Below are positions 24,512 to 35,174 of a stretch of 64,000 nt of DNA, piece after piece (position 1 is the first letter of the stretch; every line of letters starts with the position of its first letter). The position numbers and the translations under genes were made by a program. The stretch is from Saccharibacillus sp. CPCC 101409 (lineage in GTDB: Bacteria; Bacillota; Bacilli; Paenibacillales; Paenibacillaceae). The stretch spans positions 28,865 through 92,864 of the forward strand of contig NZ_JAULSA010000016.1 in assembly GCF_030518235.1 (NCBI RefSeq), written 5' to 3'. The notes below the pieces were generated by a model. That model ran no database searches. It saw only the letters and a program-made list of their open reading frames with translations, and had not been told where the DNA came from.

Positions 24512-26065
24512 TCAGGCGTGCCAGATCCGCGGCATCGGCATCGGTTCTTTGCCCAGCTCGGCCCAGGCGTACTTGAGCAGCAGCTGAGACTTGAGCGCCG
24601 CTTGGGCGGGATCGTCCCACAGATTGCGCAGCTCGTTCGGATCTTCCTGCAAATCGAACAGCTCGCCGTACGTCCGGTTGTAGTAGATCGTAATCTTGTA
24701 GCGCTTGTCCACATACGTTTTCTGGTGGATGGTCGTCGGCTCGTGCCGGAATTCCACCAGGGCGTGATCGCGCGCTTCTTCTTCGCTTCCCGTCCAGACG
24801 GCGCTTTGATCGACGCCGGTCATTGTGCGCGGAATCGGCAGATCGCGCAGCGACAGGAAAGTCGGCGCTACATCGACAAGCGACTGAATCGCGTCCGATA
24901 CGACGCCAGCCGGCACATGTCCCGGATAGCGCACGATAAACGGCACGCGGATCAGGTCCTCGTAGTGGAAGCCGCCTTTGGCCTGGAGTCCGTGCTGGCC
25001 GAAGAAATGGCCGTGGTCCGACGTAAACACGACGATTGTGTTGTCGGCGAGCCCCAGCGTGTCCAGCCGATCGAGAATTTTGCCGATGTATTTGTCCATC
25101 ATGCTGATCATGCCGTAGTAGACCGCGACCAGCTTTTTCCGGTCTTCGTCCGTCAGCCTGAACTTGTCGCCGTATTCGTAGAACAGATGCGACCGGTAGC
25201 CGTGGATGCCGCGCCCCGTTTCCATCCAGGCTGAGAAATCCGGGTCTTCTTCCTGCGTCATGGCAAAATGCGGGGGATTGCGGTCGTGCTCGCCGGGTTC
25301 CATTGCCGGAATCGTCAGCTTGTCGGGATCGTACATGCTGTCCCAAGGTTCGGGTGCAAGGTATTCGGGATGCGGATCGAAGAAACTCGACCACAGGAAA
25401 AAGTTCTCGCCCGACTCCGCATACTGCTCCAGCATGGCGTTCGAGCGTTCGGCGATCCAGGTATTATAATGAAACTCTTCCGGAATCGGCCATTTATACG
25501 TAACGGACGGGTCCATCGTGCCGGTCGGCGGCAGGAAGTACTGTCTCCAGTTCTCGCAGCCTTTTTCTTCGAGCCACAGCGCGTAATGCTGGCCGACATG
25601 AGCTTCGTTCGTATGATTGCGGGCCAGTTCCACATGATCGAAGCCGTAAAAAGGACCGTCGTGCTCCCGCCAATAGTCGAGGTCCTGGAGCAGCGGATAC
25701 GCTTCGAGCGACGGAAACTCCTCGGTCGATTGCAGCGGCTGGAAATGCGCTTTGCCGATCAGCGCCGTGCGGCAGCCGTCCGCGGCCAGGTCTTCGCCCA
25801 CCGTATGCCGGTCTTCGAGCAGCTTGGTGCCGAGCGTCCACGCGCCGTGCTGGCTCGGGTACATGCCGGTAATCAGCGAAGCGCGGCTCGGTGTGCAGGT
25901 CGGATTGGGGCAGTACGCTCTGGAAAACGTAATGCCTTCTTCGGCCAGCCGGTCGAGGTTGGGCGTCTGCACTTCGGGCTGGAACGCGCCGATCGTGTTC
26001 CAGTGCTGCTGGTCGCTCGTGATAAGCAGGATATTGGGTTTGGATGATTTGGAAGTTTGGGACAT
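24512..26065 (-). CDS. Type I (formylglycine-dependent) sulfatase
   Basis: The 517-residue protein belongs to the alkaline phosphatase/sulfatase superfamily. The catalytic signature CTPSR (Cys57 to Arg61) fits C-X-P-X-R, so Cys57 must be oxidised to formylglycine by a maturation enzyme encoded elsewhere. Metal and substrate blocks include ITSDQQHWNT near the N terminus, GKAHFQPL and the VVFTSDHGHFFGQHG block. No signal peptide is visible, pointing to cytoplasmic action on imported or small sulfate esters. ATG 26065 has a GCAGGAGG site. It lies beside a polysaccharide locus but has its own terminator, so a link to sulfated glycans is only an inference. Confidence 0.88.
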   Translation of the reverse strand: MSQTSKSSKPNILLITSDQQHWNTIGAFQPEVQTPNLDRLAEEGITFSRAYCPNPTCTPSRASLITGMYPSQHGAWTLGTKLLEDRHTVGEDLAADGCRTALIGKAHFQPLQSTEEFPSLEAYPLLQDLDYWREHDGPFYGFDHVELARNHTNEAHVGQHYALWLEEKGCENWRQYFLPPTGTMDPSVTYKWPIPEEFHYNTWIAERSNAMLEQYAESGENFFLWSSFFDPHPEYLAPEPWDSMYDPDKLTIPAMEPGEHDRNPPHFAMTQEEDPDFSAWMETGRGIHGYRSHLFYEYGDKFRLTDEDRKKLVAVYYGMISMMDKYIGKILDRLDTLGLADNTIVVFTSDHGHFFGQHGLQAKGGFHYEDLIRVPFIVRYPGHVPAGVVSDAIQSLVDVAPTFLSLRDLPIPRTMTGVDQSAVWTGSEEEARDHALVEFRHEPTTIHQKTYVDKRYKITIYYNRTYGELFDLQEDPNELRNLWDDPAQAALKSQLLLKYAWAELGKEPMPMPRIWHA

Positions 26066-26326
26066 GCGGCATCGCCTCCTGCTTTAAGCATATCGGTTTT
26101 GCGGAAACGGGGGAATGGCGCGATGTAGGGCGTTTTAGGCAATTTGTTGGGTGGGGCGGGCGTGTGGGTAGGAGGACGTAGACGCCGACGACGCGGCTTT
26201 CGGCTTCGGTGACGAAGCAGGTTACGCGGCGCAGGTTCTTGGCGGGCGAGGGGGCGGATGGATAGGGATGTTTGAGGCATGGGGAGGGTCTCCTTTGTAT
26301 GTAGGGATTATTTGGGTTGGAAAAAT

Positions 26327-26356
26327 AGCCTGTCCGGATTGGCGGACAGGCTTTTT
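26327..26356 (-). terminator. U-tract hairpin at the distal end of the acnA 3' region
   Basis: AGCCTGTCCG and CGGACAGGCT form a 10-bp stem with runs of A before and T after it, so it can terminate in either direction. It is the seventh and last hairpin reached by transcripts leaving acnA. Confidence 0.75.
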
Positions 26357-26666
26357 GGGGTAGTTCATTTGTTCCCGATGAGCAGCCCGCCCGATCATAG
26401 GGCAGGCTATTTCAAAGGGATTTGTCCGTTCCCGAGAAGTGCCCAGCCCGACGTGTCGGGCTGGGCATTCCAGGGGGAAGGGCTTATTTCCGAAAAGCGG
26501 TCATCCCGATTGCTCGGGATGACCGCTTTCGGAGTGTTCAAACCTTTTACCGAGAAGTCGCACTTTTGTGCGATTCCGGGGGTTTCCCGAGAAGTGAACC
26601 TCCCAAAACCAGGAAGGTTCATTCCGGGTTTCCCGAGAAGTGAACCTCCCAAAACCAGGGAGGTTC
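26327..26666. repeat. Array of seven hairpins with constant flanks after acnA
   Basis: The stems are at 26327-26352, 26384-26408, 26441-26466 (12 bp perfect), 26494-26529 (16 bp perfect), 26558-26573, 26596-26620 and 26642-26666 (9 bp perfect). The last two are near-identical; the others have unrelated stem sequences. Most units are framed by TTCCCGAGAAGT on the left and ATTCCGGG on the right. These flanks can pair with each other, so each unit is a common stem base with a private, self-complementary tip. The array fills the acnA 3' region. Confidence 0.8.
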
Positions 26667-26674
26667 ATTCCGGG

Positions 26675-29419
<2,745 letters not shown>

Positions 29420-29526
29420 GAGTGTACCCCCTTGGAAGATTTGGCGAAGCGGCGCATTGCCGTAAGAACCGCACGAAAGCGCGGCTGCGAAAGCGCAGGT
29501 TCAAGGTCAGTCGTTTTTTTGCGTAA

Positions 29527-29543
29527 GTTTCATCAGGTGAAAC
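29527..29543. promoter_or_regulatory. Operator-like palindrome GTTTCA-N5-TGAAAC in the acnA leader
   Basis: GTTTCA (29527-29532) and TGAAAC (29538-29543) are separated by five bases. The site is 25 bases downstream of the predicted acnA -10 box. Half-sites and spacing are identical to the palindrome at 13316-13332 in front of the IclR gene. Confidence 0.6.
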
Positions 29544-29567
29544 GTCATTTCAAAAATTCCTGATTTA

Positions 29568-29596
29568 ATTATAACGTTTACAATAGTGCGCGTAAA
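29568..29596 (-). promoter_or_regulatory. Candidate acnA promoter
   Basis: On the minus strand TTTACG and a perfect TATAAT are 17 bases apart, about 150 bases upstream of the start. A sequence one mismatch away from the CcpA consensus (TTGTAAACGTTATAA) overlaps the -10 box. Confidence 0.6.
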
Positions 29597-29652
29597 GTCC
29601 TTTTTGCCCGCGGCCGCCTTAATTTCGGAAGCCCGCGGTATGCCGGTTTTCT

Positions 29653-29681
29653 TTGCAGGCGGGCCGCCAATCCACTATACT
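29653..29681 (+). promoter_or_regulatory. Candidate ddl promoter
   Basis: TTGCAG and TATACT with a 17-base spacer, ending 38 bases before the ddl start. Confidence 0.7.
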
Positions 29682-29719
29682 GAATAAAGAGATTTTAATG
29701 AATTGACGGGGGTTCGAAC

Positions 29720-30808
29720 ATGACAGCAAACAAAGTGACCGTAGGACTGGTATACGGCGGTAAATCGGGAGAGCACGACATTTCCCTGCAGACCGGTTTC
29801 GCGGTAATGAACGCATTCGATTACGACAGATACGAGATCGTTCCTTTTTATATTACCCCTCAAGGCGAGTGGCGAATGGGGTCCGTTCTTGACGGACCGA
29901 TGAATTCCGCGGAACAGATGAAACTGGAGTCGGGGTCCGGCGGAACGGCGGAAGCGACCGCCGCGCTGTTCGCCTCGCTGAGCGGGCGCGAAAGCGGCAT
30001 CGACGTGATGTTCCCTCTGCTGCACGGCACCTTCGGCGAAGACGGAACGGTCCAGGGACTGTTCGAGATGGCGGGTCTTCCGTACGTCGGAGCGGGCGTT
30101 CTTTCTTCGTCGGCCGGCATGGACAAAGACGTCATGAAAAAATTGTTCGCGGCCGCCGGGCTCGAACAGGGCGAATACATCGCTTTCGTCGAACGCGACT
30201 GGCGGGTGAACCGCCACGAACTGCTGCAGGAAGCCGAAAGCAAGCTGGGCTATCCGTGCTTCGTCAAGCCGGCCAATCTCGGTTCCAGCGTTGGCATCTC
30301 CAAAGCGGCCGATCAGGAAGCATTGATCGACGCGGTGGAGCTGGCGCTGCGCTACGACCGCAAAGTATTGATCGAGGCGTTTATCGACGGCCGCGAACTG
30401 GAAGTCGGCGTGCTGGGCAACGACGAGCCGCAGGCTTCCGTGCCGGGCGAGATCGCTTCTTCGGGCGAATACTACGACTATAACGCGAAGTACATCGACG
30501 GCAAATCGGAGATGATGATCCCGGCCCCGGTCGACCCCGACCTGGCCGATTCGCTGCGCGACCAGGCGGTGCGCGCGTTCAAAGCGGTCGAAGGCAGCGG
30601 ACTGTGCCGCGCCGACTTCTTCGTCCGCCGCTCGGACAACAAGATCCTCATCAACGAAGTCAACACTATGCCGGGCTTTACGCCTTTCAGCATGTATCCT
30701 CTTCTGTGGCGCGAGACCGGCATGTCCTATACCGTCCTGCTGGACCGCCTGATTCAGCTGGCGCTGGAACGGCACGAAGCGAGAACCAATCTTCAGTACG
30801 GACGATGA
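29720..30808 (+). CDS. ddl: D-alanine--D-alanine ligase
   Basis: The 362-residue ATP-grasp enzyme makes the D-Ala-D-Ala dipeptide for peptidoglycan. Blocks in order are VYGGKSGEHDISLQT at the N terminus (the H/S loop), LLHGTFGEDGTVQG, the ATP-grasp strand YPCFVKPANLGSSVGISKA, and EAFIDGRELEVGVLG. The metal and substrate end is INEVNTMPGFTPFSMYPLLW. The ordinary Tyr-containing omega-loop EYYDYNAKYIDGKSEM indicates a D-Ala rather than D-Lac ligase. The ATG at 29720 has a GGGGG site and a clear promoter at 29653-29681. A tandem-repeat block follows the stop in place of a normal terminator. Confidence 0.95.
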   Translation: MTANKVTVGLVYGGKSGEHDISLQTGFAVMNAFDYDRYEIVPFYITPQGEWRMGSVLDGPMNSAEQMKLESGSGGTAEATAALFASLSGRESGIDVMFPLLHGTFGEDGTVQGLFEMAGLPYVGAGVLSSSAGMDKDVMKKLFAAAGLEQGEYIAFVERDWRVNRHELLQEAESKLGYPCFVKPANLGSSVGISKAADQEALIDAVELALRYDRKVLIEAFIDGRELEVGVLGNDEPQASVPGEIASSGEYYDYNAKYIDGKSEMMIPAPVDPDLADSLRDQAVRAFKAVEGSGLCRADFFVRRSDNKILINEVNTMPGFTPFSMYPLLWRETGMSYTVLLDRLIQLALERHEARTNLQYGR

Positions 30809-30861
30809 ACGGAACGAGAATCGCCGATCTAGGAACGAGAATTGCCAACCCCTTCGGGCAA

Positions 30862-31141
30862 GGCGATTCGCAGTTCCCGCGCCAAGCGAGCCCTTAGACG
30901 CCGGCGATTCGCAGTTCCCGCGCCAAGCGAGCCCTTAAACGTCGGCGATTCGCAGTTCCCGCGCCAAGCGAGCCCTTAGACGCCGGCGATTCGCAGTTCC
31001 CGCGCCAAGCGAGCCCTTAGACGCCGGCGATTCGCAGTTCCCGCGCCAAGCGAGCCCTTAGACGCCGGCAATTCGAGTTCCCGCGCCAAGCGAGCCCTTA
31101 GACGCTGGCGATTCGCAGTTCCCGCGCCAAGCGAGTTTTTA
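30862..31141. repeat. Seven tandem copies of a 41-bp unit between ddl and the next gene
   Basis: The unit begins GGCGATTCGCAGTTCCCGCG and continues CCAAGCGAGCCCTTAGACGCC. Copies start at 30862, 30903, 30944, 30985, 31026, 31067 (40 bp, one base lost) and 31107 (35 bp, diverging into the next leader). Copies are nearly identical, with only a few substitutions. As 41 is not a multiple of three, the block cannot encode a simple repeat peptide. Each unit can form a small hairpin through GGCG and CGCC. It ends about 12 bases before the next gene's Shine-Dalgarno site. Confidence 0.9.
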
Positions 31142-31169
31142 GTCTCTTACAAAAAGGAGGAAGCTGACC

Positions 31170-31487
31170 ATGGGTTTCGAAACGGAATTCAATTCGGTAT
31201 GCAAATTCAAAAGCGAGCAGGAACTGTACGACCTGCTTGAATACGGCCGCGGCAAAATGCGCAAAGACGGCTTCCGCGTTTTCCCGACGGGGCAGAAAGT
31301 CATTGCCTACAGTCCGGATAACCGGGCCGTCGCGATCGTGCTGGTCACCGCGTCGATCGCGGAGATCAATTTTCAGGACAAAGAAATCACCCAGGTCGAG
31401 CTGGAGCTGGTGCGCAAATTGACGGACGAAGAGTCCCGGGTGCAGACCGCGCTGGCGCACGAGATGTTTTTCGGGGAAAAGGAATAA
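31170..31487 (+). CDS. Small conserved-looking protein of unknown function coupled to fabI
   Basis: The 105-residue soluble protein is rich in charged residues. It has a likely alpha/beta core (YDLLEYGRGKMRKDGFRVFPTG, then hydrophobic strand VIAYSPDNRAVAIVLVTASIAEINF) and a helical end (VELELVRKLTDEESRVQTALAHEMFF). I do not recognise a family. It has a strong AAAGGAGG site 10 bases before ATG 31170. Its TAA shares a base with the ATG of fabI, so the two are almost certainly translationally coupled. That suggests a role linked to fatty-acid synthesis or simply operon sharing. Confidence 0.8.
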   Translation: MGFETEFNSVCKFKSEQELYDLLEYGRGKMRKDGFRVFPTGQKVIAYSPDNRAVAIVLVTASIAEINFQDKEITQVELELVRKLTDEESRVQTALAHEMFFGEKE

Positions 31488-32254
31488 TGGGAGAGCTGCT
31501 TGCCGGCAAGCATATCCTGGTCATGGGCGTGGCGAACGACCGCAGCATCGCCTGGGGCATCGCTCAAAGCCTGGCCGCGCAGGGCGCGAAGCTGGCGTTT
31601 ACATACGAAAGCGAGCGCGTGGAGAACCGGGTGCGCAAGCTGGCGGAGTCGCTGCCGGGTTCGATCGTGCTGCCGTGCGACGTGACGGACGATGCTCAGA
31701 TCGAAGCGCTGGCCGGGCGGCTCGCGGAAGAGTTCGGCGTGCTGCACGGCATCGCGCATTGTATCGCGTTCGCCAGAGCGGAAGACCTTTCCGGCCAATT
31801 CGTGGATACCTCGCGGGGCGGCTTCGCCACGGCGCTGGATATCAGCGCGTATTCGCTGGTCGCCGCGGCGCGGAGGCTGCATCCGCTGATGACCGAAGGC
31901 GGCGGCATCGTGACCATGACCTATATGGGCGCGCGGCGCGTGATGCGCAACTACAATGTCATGGGCGCCGCCAAAGCGGCGCTGGAAGCGTCGGTTCGCT
32001 ACCTGGCCGCGGACCTGGGCCCTTCGGGCATACGCGTCAACGCCATCTCGGCCGGGCCGATCCGCACCCTGGCGGCCAAAGGGATCAGCGATTTCAACTC
32101 GATCCTCAAATCGGTCGAAGAGAAAGCTCCGCTGCGCCGCACCACCGAAACCGCCGAAGTCGGCGATACCGCGATGTTTCTGCTGAGCGGATTGTCCCGC
32201 GGGATTACCGGAGCAGTGATCGATGTGGACGGCGGCTATAGCATTATCGGATAG
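31487..32254 (+). CDS. fabI: Enoyl-[acyl-carrier-protein] reductase (NADH type)
   Basis: The 255-residue short-chain dehydrogenase fold enzyme catalyses the last step of each fatty-acid elongation cycle. FabI hallmarks are the atypical nucleotide-binding start ILVMGVANDRSIAWGIAQ, the AFARAEDLSGQFVDT region and the catalytic Tyr-X6-Lys in YNVMGAAKAAL, preceded by the MTYMGARR strand. The SAGPIRTLAAKGI substrate loop is also present. It starts on the last base of the upstream small gene's stop codon. Length and motifs fit the classical, triclosan-sensitive type. Confidence 0.93.
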   Translation: MGELLAGKHILVMGVANDRSIAWGIAQSLAAQGAKLAFTYESERVENRVRKLAESLPGSIVLPCDVTDDAQIEALAGRLAEEFGVLHGIAHCIAFARAEDLSGQFVDTSRGGFATALDISAYSLVAAARRLHPLMTEGGGIVTMTYMGARRVMRNYNVMGAAKAALEASVRYLAADLGPSGIRVNAISAGPIRTLAAKGISDFNSILKSVEEKAPLRRTTETAEVGDTAMFLLSGLSRGITGAVIDVDGGYSIIG

Positions 32255-32290
32255 AAGTTTATCAGTTAGACAAGGAAAGGCGGTAAACCT

Positions 32291-33151
32291 GTGGAACCCA
32301 ACGAGAAAGGTCCTTATGTGTTAACGGGCAAAAGTCATATCGCCGTTGCGATCAACGCGGCGGCCAAAGCGGGAGAATGGATCAAAAGCCGTGTGGGCGC
32401 TTACGGCAAGCTGTCCGTCAAGAACTCCGACCAGGATCTGGTCACCGAGACCGATAAAGGCGCCGAGCAGATGATCCGCCGGCTGATCCAGACGCATTTT
32501 CCGGATCATGCGATCCTCGGCGAAGAAAGCGTGGCGCCGGGCGAAGAAGCATCGATCCGGGCGCTGGCCGAAGCGCGCAAAGAAGAGTACCTGTGGATCA
32601 TCGATCCGATCGACGGCACGACCAACTTTGTGCACGGTTTCCCGTTCTATTCGGTGTCGATCGCGCTGTCGCATAACGGCGAAGTCGTGATCGGCGTCAT
32701 CTACGATCCGTCGCGCGACGAGATGTTCGTGGCGGAGAAAGGCAAAGGAGCCTACGTGCACGGCGCGCGGATGTCCGTTTCCGGAGAAGCACGCCTTGCG
32801 GAAGGCTTGATCGCGGCGGGATTTCCGGCGGAAGAAAATATTTTGCTGCCGCTTAATCTCAAAGGAATCGGAGCCGTCGCTCCCCGCGCCCGCAGTATCC
32901 GCGCGGGCGGTTCGGCCGCTCTGCACCTCGCGCACGTGGCGGCGGGCCGCTTGAGCGGCTACTGGGAAGTCGGCCTGAATTCGTGGGATGTGGCCGCGGG
33001 CGCGCTGCTGGTCAAGGAATCCGGCGGCAAAGTAACCGATACGATCGGCAGCGCGTATCAGCTTAGCGTGCGCAATATCGTGGCGACGAACGGCGCGCTG
33101 CACGCCGAACTGCTGTCCGTGCTGAAGGAAGCGGAAGCGACCGGTTTCTGA
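32291..33151 (+). CDS. Inositol monophosphatase family protein
   Basis: The 286-residue protein is a Mg-dependent phosphatase of the SuhB/IMPase superfamily. All metal-binding blocks are present: the first strand DLVTETDKGAEQMIRR, ILGEES, the core WIIDPIDGTTNFVHGFPF, and the closing NSWDVAAGALLVKESGGKV. The substrate could be inositol-1-phosphate, another sugar phosphate or a nucleotide phosphate. The start is GTG 32291 with an AAGGAAAGGCGG site; no ATG fits. It follows fabI by 36 bases, so it may be the third gene of that operon. Confidence 0.9.
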   Translation: MEPNEKGPYVLTGKSHIAVAINAAAKAGEWIKSRVGAYGKLSVKNSDQDLVTETDKGAEQMIRRLIQTHFPDHAILGEESVAPGEEASIRALAEARKEEYLWIIDPIDGTTNFVHGFPFYSVSIALSHNGEVVIGVIYDPSRDEMFVAEKGKGAYVHGARMSVSGEARLAEGLIAAGFPAEENILLPLNLKGIGAVAPRARSIRAGGSAALHLAHVAAGRLSGYWEVGLNSWDVAAGALLVKESGGKVTDTIGSAYQLSVRNIVATNGALHAELLSVLKEAEATGF

Positions 33152-33226
33152 AGCTTCTGCCGCGTTTTATGATTGAAATAAAGCTTCGAAGTTTCTCGAT
33201 TCCATTCTTTACGAGGAGGAATACGC

Positions 33227-33508
33227 ATGACGGACGCTCAAGATCGCAAATCCGGCAAAGAAGAACTCGAACAGGAGCTCAGCGATCTGCTGACCGAGGG
33301 CGAGATGAAGGATGAAGACCGCGAACGCAAAGAGCGCGAGCAGATCTCGCCGAGATACGAAATTCGCACCCAAACGAATCTCGACCCGATTGTGGAGGAG
33401 ACCCGGCTTTACCGGCAGATGGCGGAAGAGATCGACGACCGCTACGACGATTATTTGAACAAGACCCGTCCGAAGAGTTCCGATAGCAAAACGGACGGGG
33501 ATAAATAA
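33227..33508 (+). CDS. Small highly charged protein of unknown function
   Basis: The 93-residue protein is dominated by Glu, Asp, Lys and Arg. The first half (KEELEQELSDLLTEGEMKDEDRERKE) is predicted helical or coiled. A better ordered segment, SPRYEIRTQTNLDPIVEETRLYRQMAEEIDDRYDDYL, follows, then a polar tail. No membrane segment or known domain is seen. An ACGAGGAGG site 8 bases upstream of ATG 33227 supports real translation. A terminator follows at 33557-33598, so it probably has a short transcript of its own or ends the fabI operon. Confidence 0.7.
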   Translation: MTDAQDRKSGKEELEQELSDLLTEGEMKDEDRERKEREQISPRYEIRTQTNLDPIVEETRLYRQMAEEIDDRYDDYLNKTRPKSSDSKTDGDK

Positions 33509-33556
33509 ATTTCCGCTCCGGCTTGTCCGGGCGGCGGGAAGAAGGCTGATCGGCAT

Positions 33557-33598
33557 GCCGCCGCGATCGGGGATCTGCAAGTCCCGACGCGGCGGTTT
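33557..33598 (+). terminator. Terminator after the small charged-protein gene
   Basis: CCGCCGCGATCGGG pairs with CCCGACGCGGCGG (one bulge) and is followed by a short T run. Confidence 0.75.
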
Positions 33599-33675
33599 TG
33601 TAATCCCGAAAGCCCGCAATTTGAAATGTCGGCATTGCGCAGCAGCACAAGTTCGAATACGAGAGGGGAAAAGAA

Positions 33676-34923
33676 ATGAAATTTTTGTTCAAAAAAAGCT
33701 TGATCGCGCTCGCCGGCACGGCCCTGGCGCTGCCGCTGCTCGGCGGAGCGGCAAACCCGCCGCGCGCGGAAGCGGCCGCCGCCCAAGCCTACAAGATCGT
33801 TTCGTTCGGGGATTCGCTGACGGTCGGCTACCAGCCGGACAAGGCTTCGGCCGACTACTACGGATTCGTGCCGCGCCTGCTGGAACAGGGGCTGTTTCAC
33901 GGCCGGACGGAAGTGGACAACTACGGGATCTCCGGCCTGAATTCGACCGGGCTCGAACATTACGTCGAAGCGATCAAATCCGGCACGCCGACAACGGCGG
34001 ACGCCATCCAGCCGGGTCTGCGCGATCCGAACGCTTCGGTGTACGCGTCGAATCCATCCAAAGCGCGTGCGGACGTGGCGGACGCCGACGTGATTACGAT
34101 TACGATCGGAGGCAACGATCTGCTGCCGCTGCTGACGACCGGCACGCTGCCGAGCGAAGCGGAACTGACTCCGCAGGTAACGGCGCTGCTGCAAACGTAC
34201 GCCGTTAACGTCGGCGAAGTGCTCGGCGACCTGCGCGAAATCAATCCGGACGCCCGGATCGTCATCGCCGACCAGTATCAGCCGATCCCTTCCTCGGCGG
34301 CCAAAGATCTGTATCCGGCGCTGAACCGGGCGGCGCAGTCGTATACCACCGCGCTCGACGGTCTGGTATCCCAGCAGAACGCGGCGGGCGGGCATGTCGA
34401 AGCTGTGCACGTCGTATCGCTGTTCGCGGGTCGGGAACTGCAGCTTACGCATATTCGCGATCAGGATATCCATCCGAACCAGGCCGGTTACGAACTGCTG
34501 GCCCAGGCGTTCGCCAAGACGATCTGGGGCGAATACCGCACGCTGAACAAGACGCCGGACGCGACCACGCTCGCGGTCGTGGTATCCGGCAAAGAGCTGA
34601 ACACTGCGTTCAAGCCGATCGTCAAGAACGGAACGACGTTCGTGGTGCTGCGCGATATCACCGATGCGCTCGGCGCGGCGCTCAAGTGGGAAAATAAAAC
34701 GTCGACGGCCAGCATGGACTACAACGGCCGCAGCGTCAGCATTCCGGTCGGTCAGAAAACGATCAAAGTCAACGGACAGGCGGTTACCGTGAAGATTCCG
34801 GCGTTTACGCAAAAAGTGAACGGTCAACTGAAAACCTATGTGCCGCTGGCTGTGCTGGCGGACGGACTCGGCTTCGACGTGCAGTACAACGCCCGTCTGC
34901 GGACGGTATTCGTCAGCCCTTAA
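33676..34923 (+). CDS. Secreted SGNH/GDSL esterase with a C-terminal copper-amine-oxidase-like stalk domain
   Basis: The 415-residue exported protein has a signal peptide ending near ANPPRAEAAAA. An SGNH hydrolase domain (about 38-285) follows. The nucleophile is Ser47 in FGDSLTVG; block III is GGNDLL with Asn147; block V is DIHPNQAGY with His266. The usual catalytic Asp three residues before this His is Gln263 here, with Asp262 and Asp264 on either side. The last ~120 residues (VVVSGKELNTAFKPIVKNGTTFVVLRDI and ILADGLGFDVQYNARLRTVFVS-like end) are a copper amine oxidase N-domain-like module, common on Paenibacillus surface proteins. ATG 33676 has a GAGGGG site. A terminator follows. Confidence 0.88.
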   Translation: MKFLFKKSLIALAGTALALPLLGGAANPPRAEAAAAQAYKIVSFGDSLTVGYQPDKASADYYGFVPRLLEQGLFHGRTEVDNYGISGLNSTGLEHYVEAIKSGTPTTADAIQPGLRDPNASVYASNPSKARADVADADVITITIGGNDLLPLLTTGTLPSEAELTPQVTALLQTYAVNVGEVLGDLREINPDARIVIADQYQPIPSSAAKDLYPALNRAAQSYTTALDGLVSQQNAAGGHVEAVHVVSLFAGRELQLTHIRDQDIHPNQAGYELLAQAFAKTIWGEYRTLNKTPDATTLAVVVSGKELNTAFKPIVKNGTTFVVLRDITDALGAALKWENKTSTASMDYNGRSVSIPVGQKTIKVNGQAVTVKIPAFTQKVNGQLKTYVPLAVLADGLGFDVQYNARLRTVFVSP

Positions 34924-34982
34924 AGCCCGCCCGTTAAAAGCGGATCGTACGGGGGAAGTCCCGGCTGCGCCAAATCTGCGGC

Positions 34983-35020
34983 AAAGTCCGAAACCATCTT
35001 TGGAGGTTTCGGGCTTTTTG
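34983..35020 (+). terminator. Terminator of the SGNH esterase gene
   Basis: AAAGTCCGAAACC pairs with GGTTTCGGGCTTT around a nine-base loop, followed by T residues. Confidence 0.85.
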
Positions 35021-35174
35021 TTCTTTTCCCATCGAATAATCGGGTGAAAAAATAAAAGCGCGGGTAATAATTAAGCACCAATAGGTCGGAACGTGTCGAA
35101 TCGACAGTGCTCGGGCCGAAGTTCCGATTTCGTCGCTTGGGCTTTTACGACAGGTAAAGAAGGGAACAGCTACT

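Noticed and set aside
26327..26666. CRISPR or integron attC array
   Set aside because: The repeated parts are hairpin feet with self-complementary tips rather than repeats with foreign spacers. There is no integrase, cas gene or gene cassette nearby.
30862..31141. CRISPR array
   Set aside because: The 41-bp units are directly adjacent with no spacers, and no cas genes are present.
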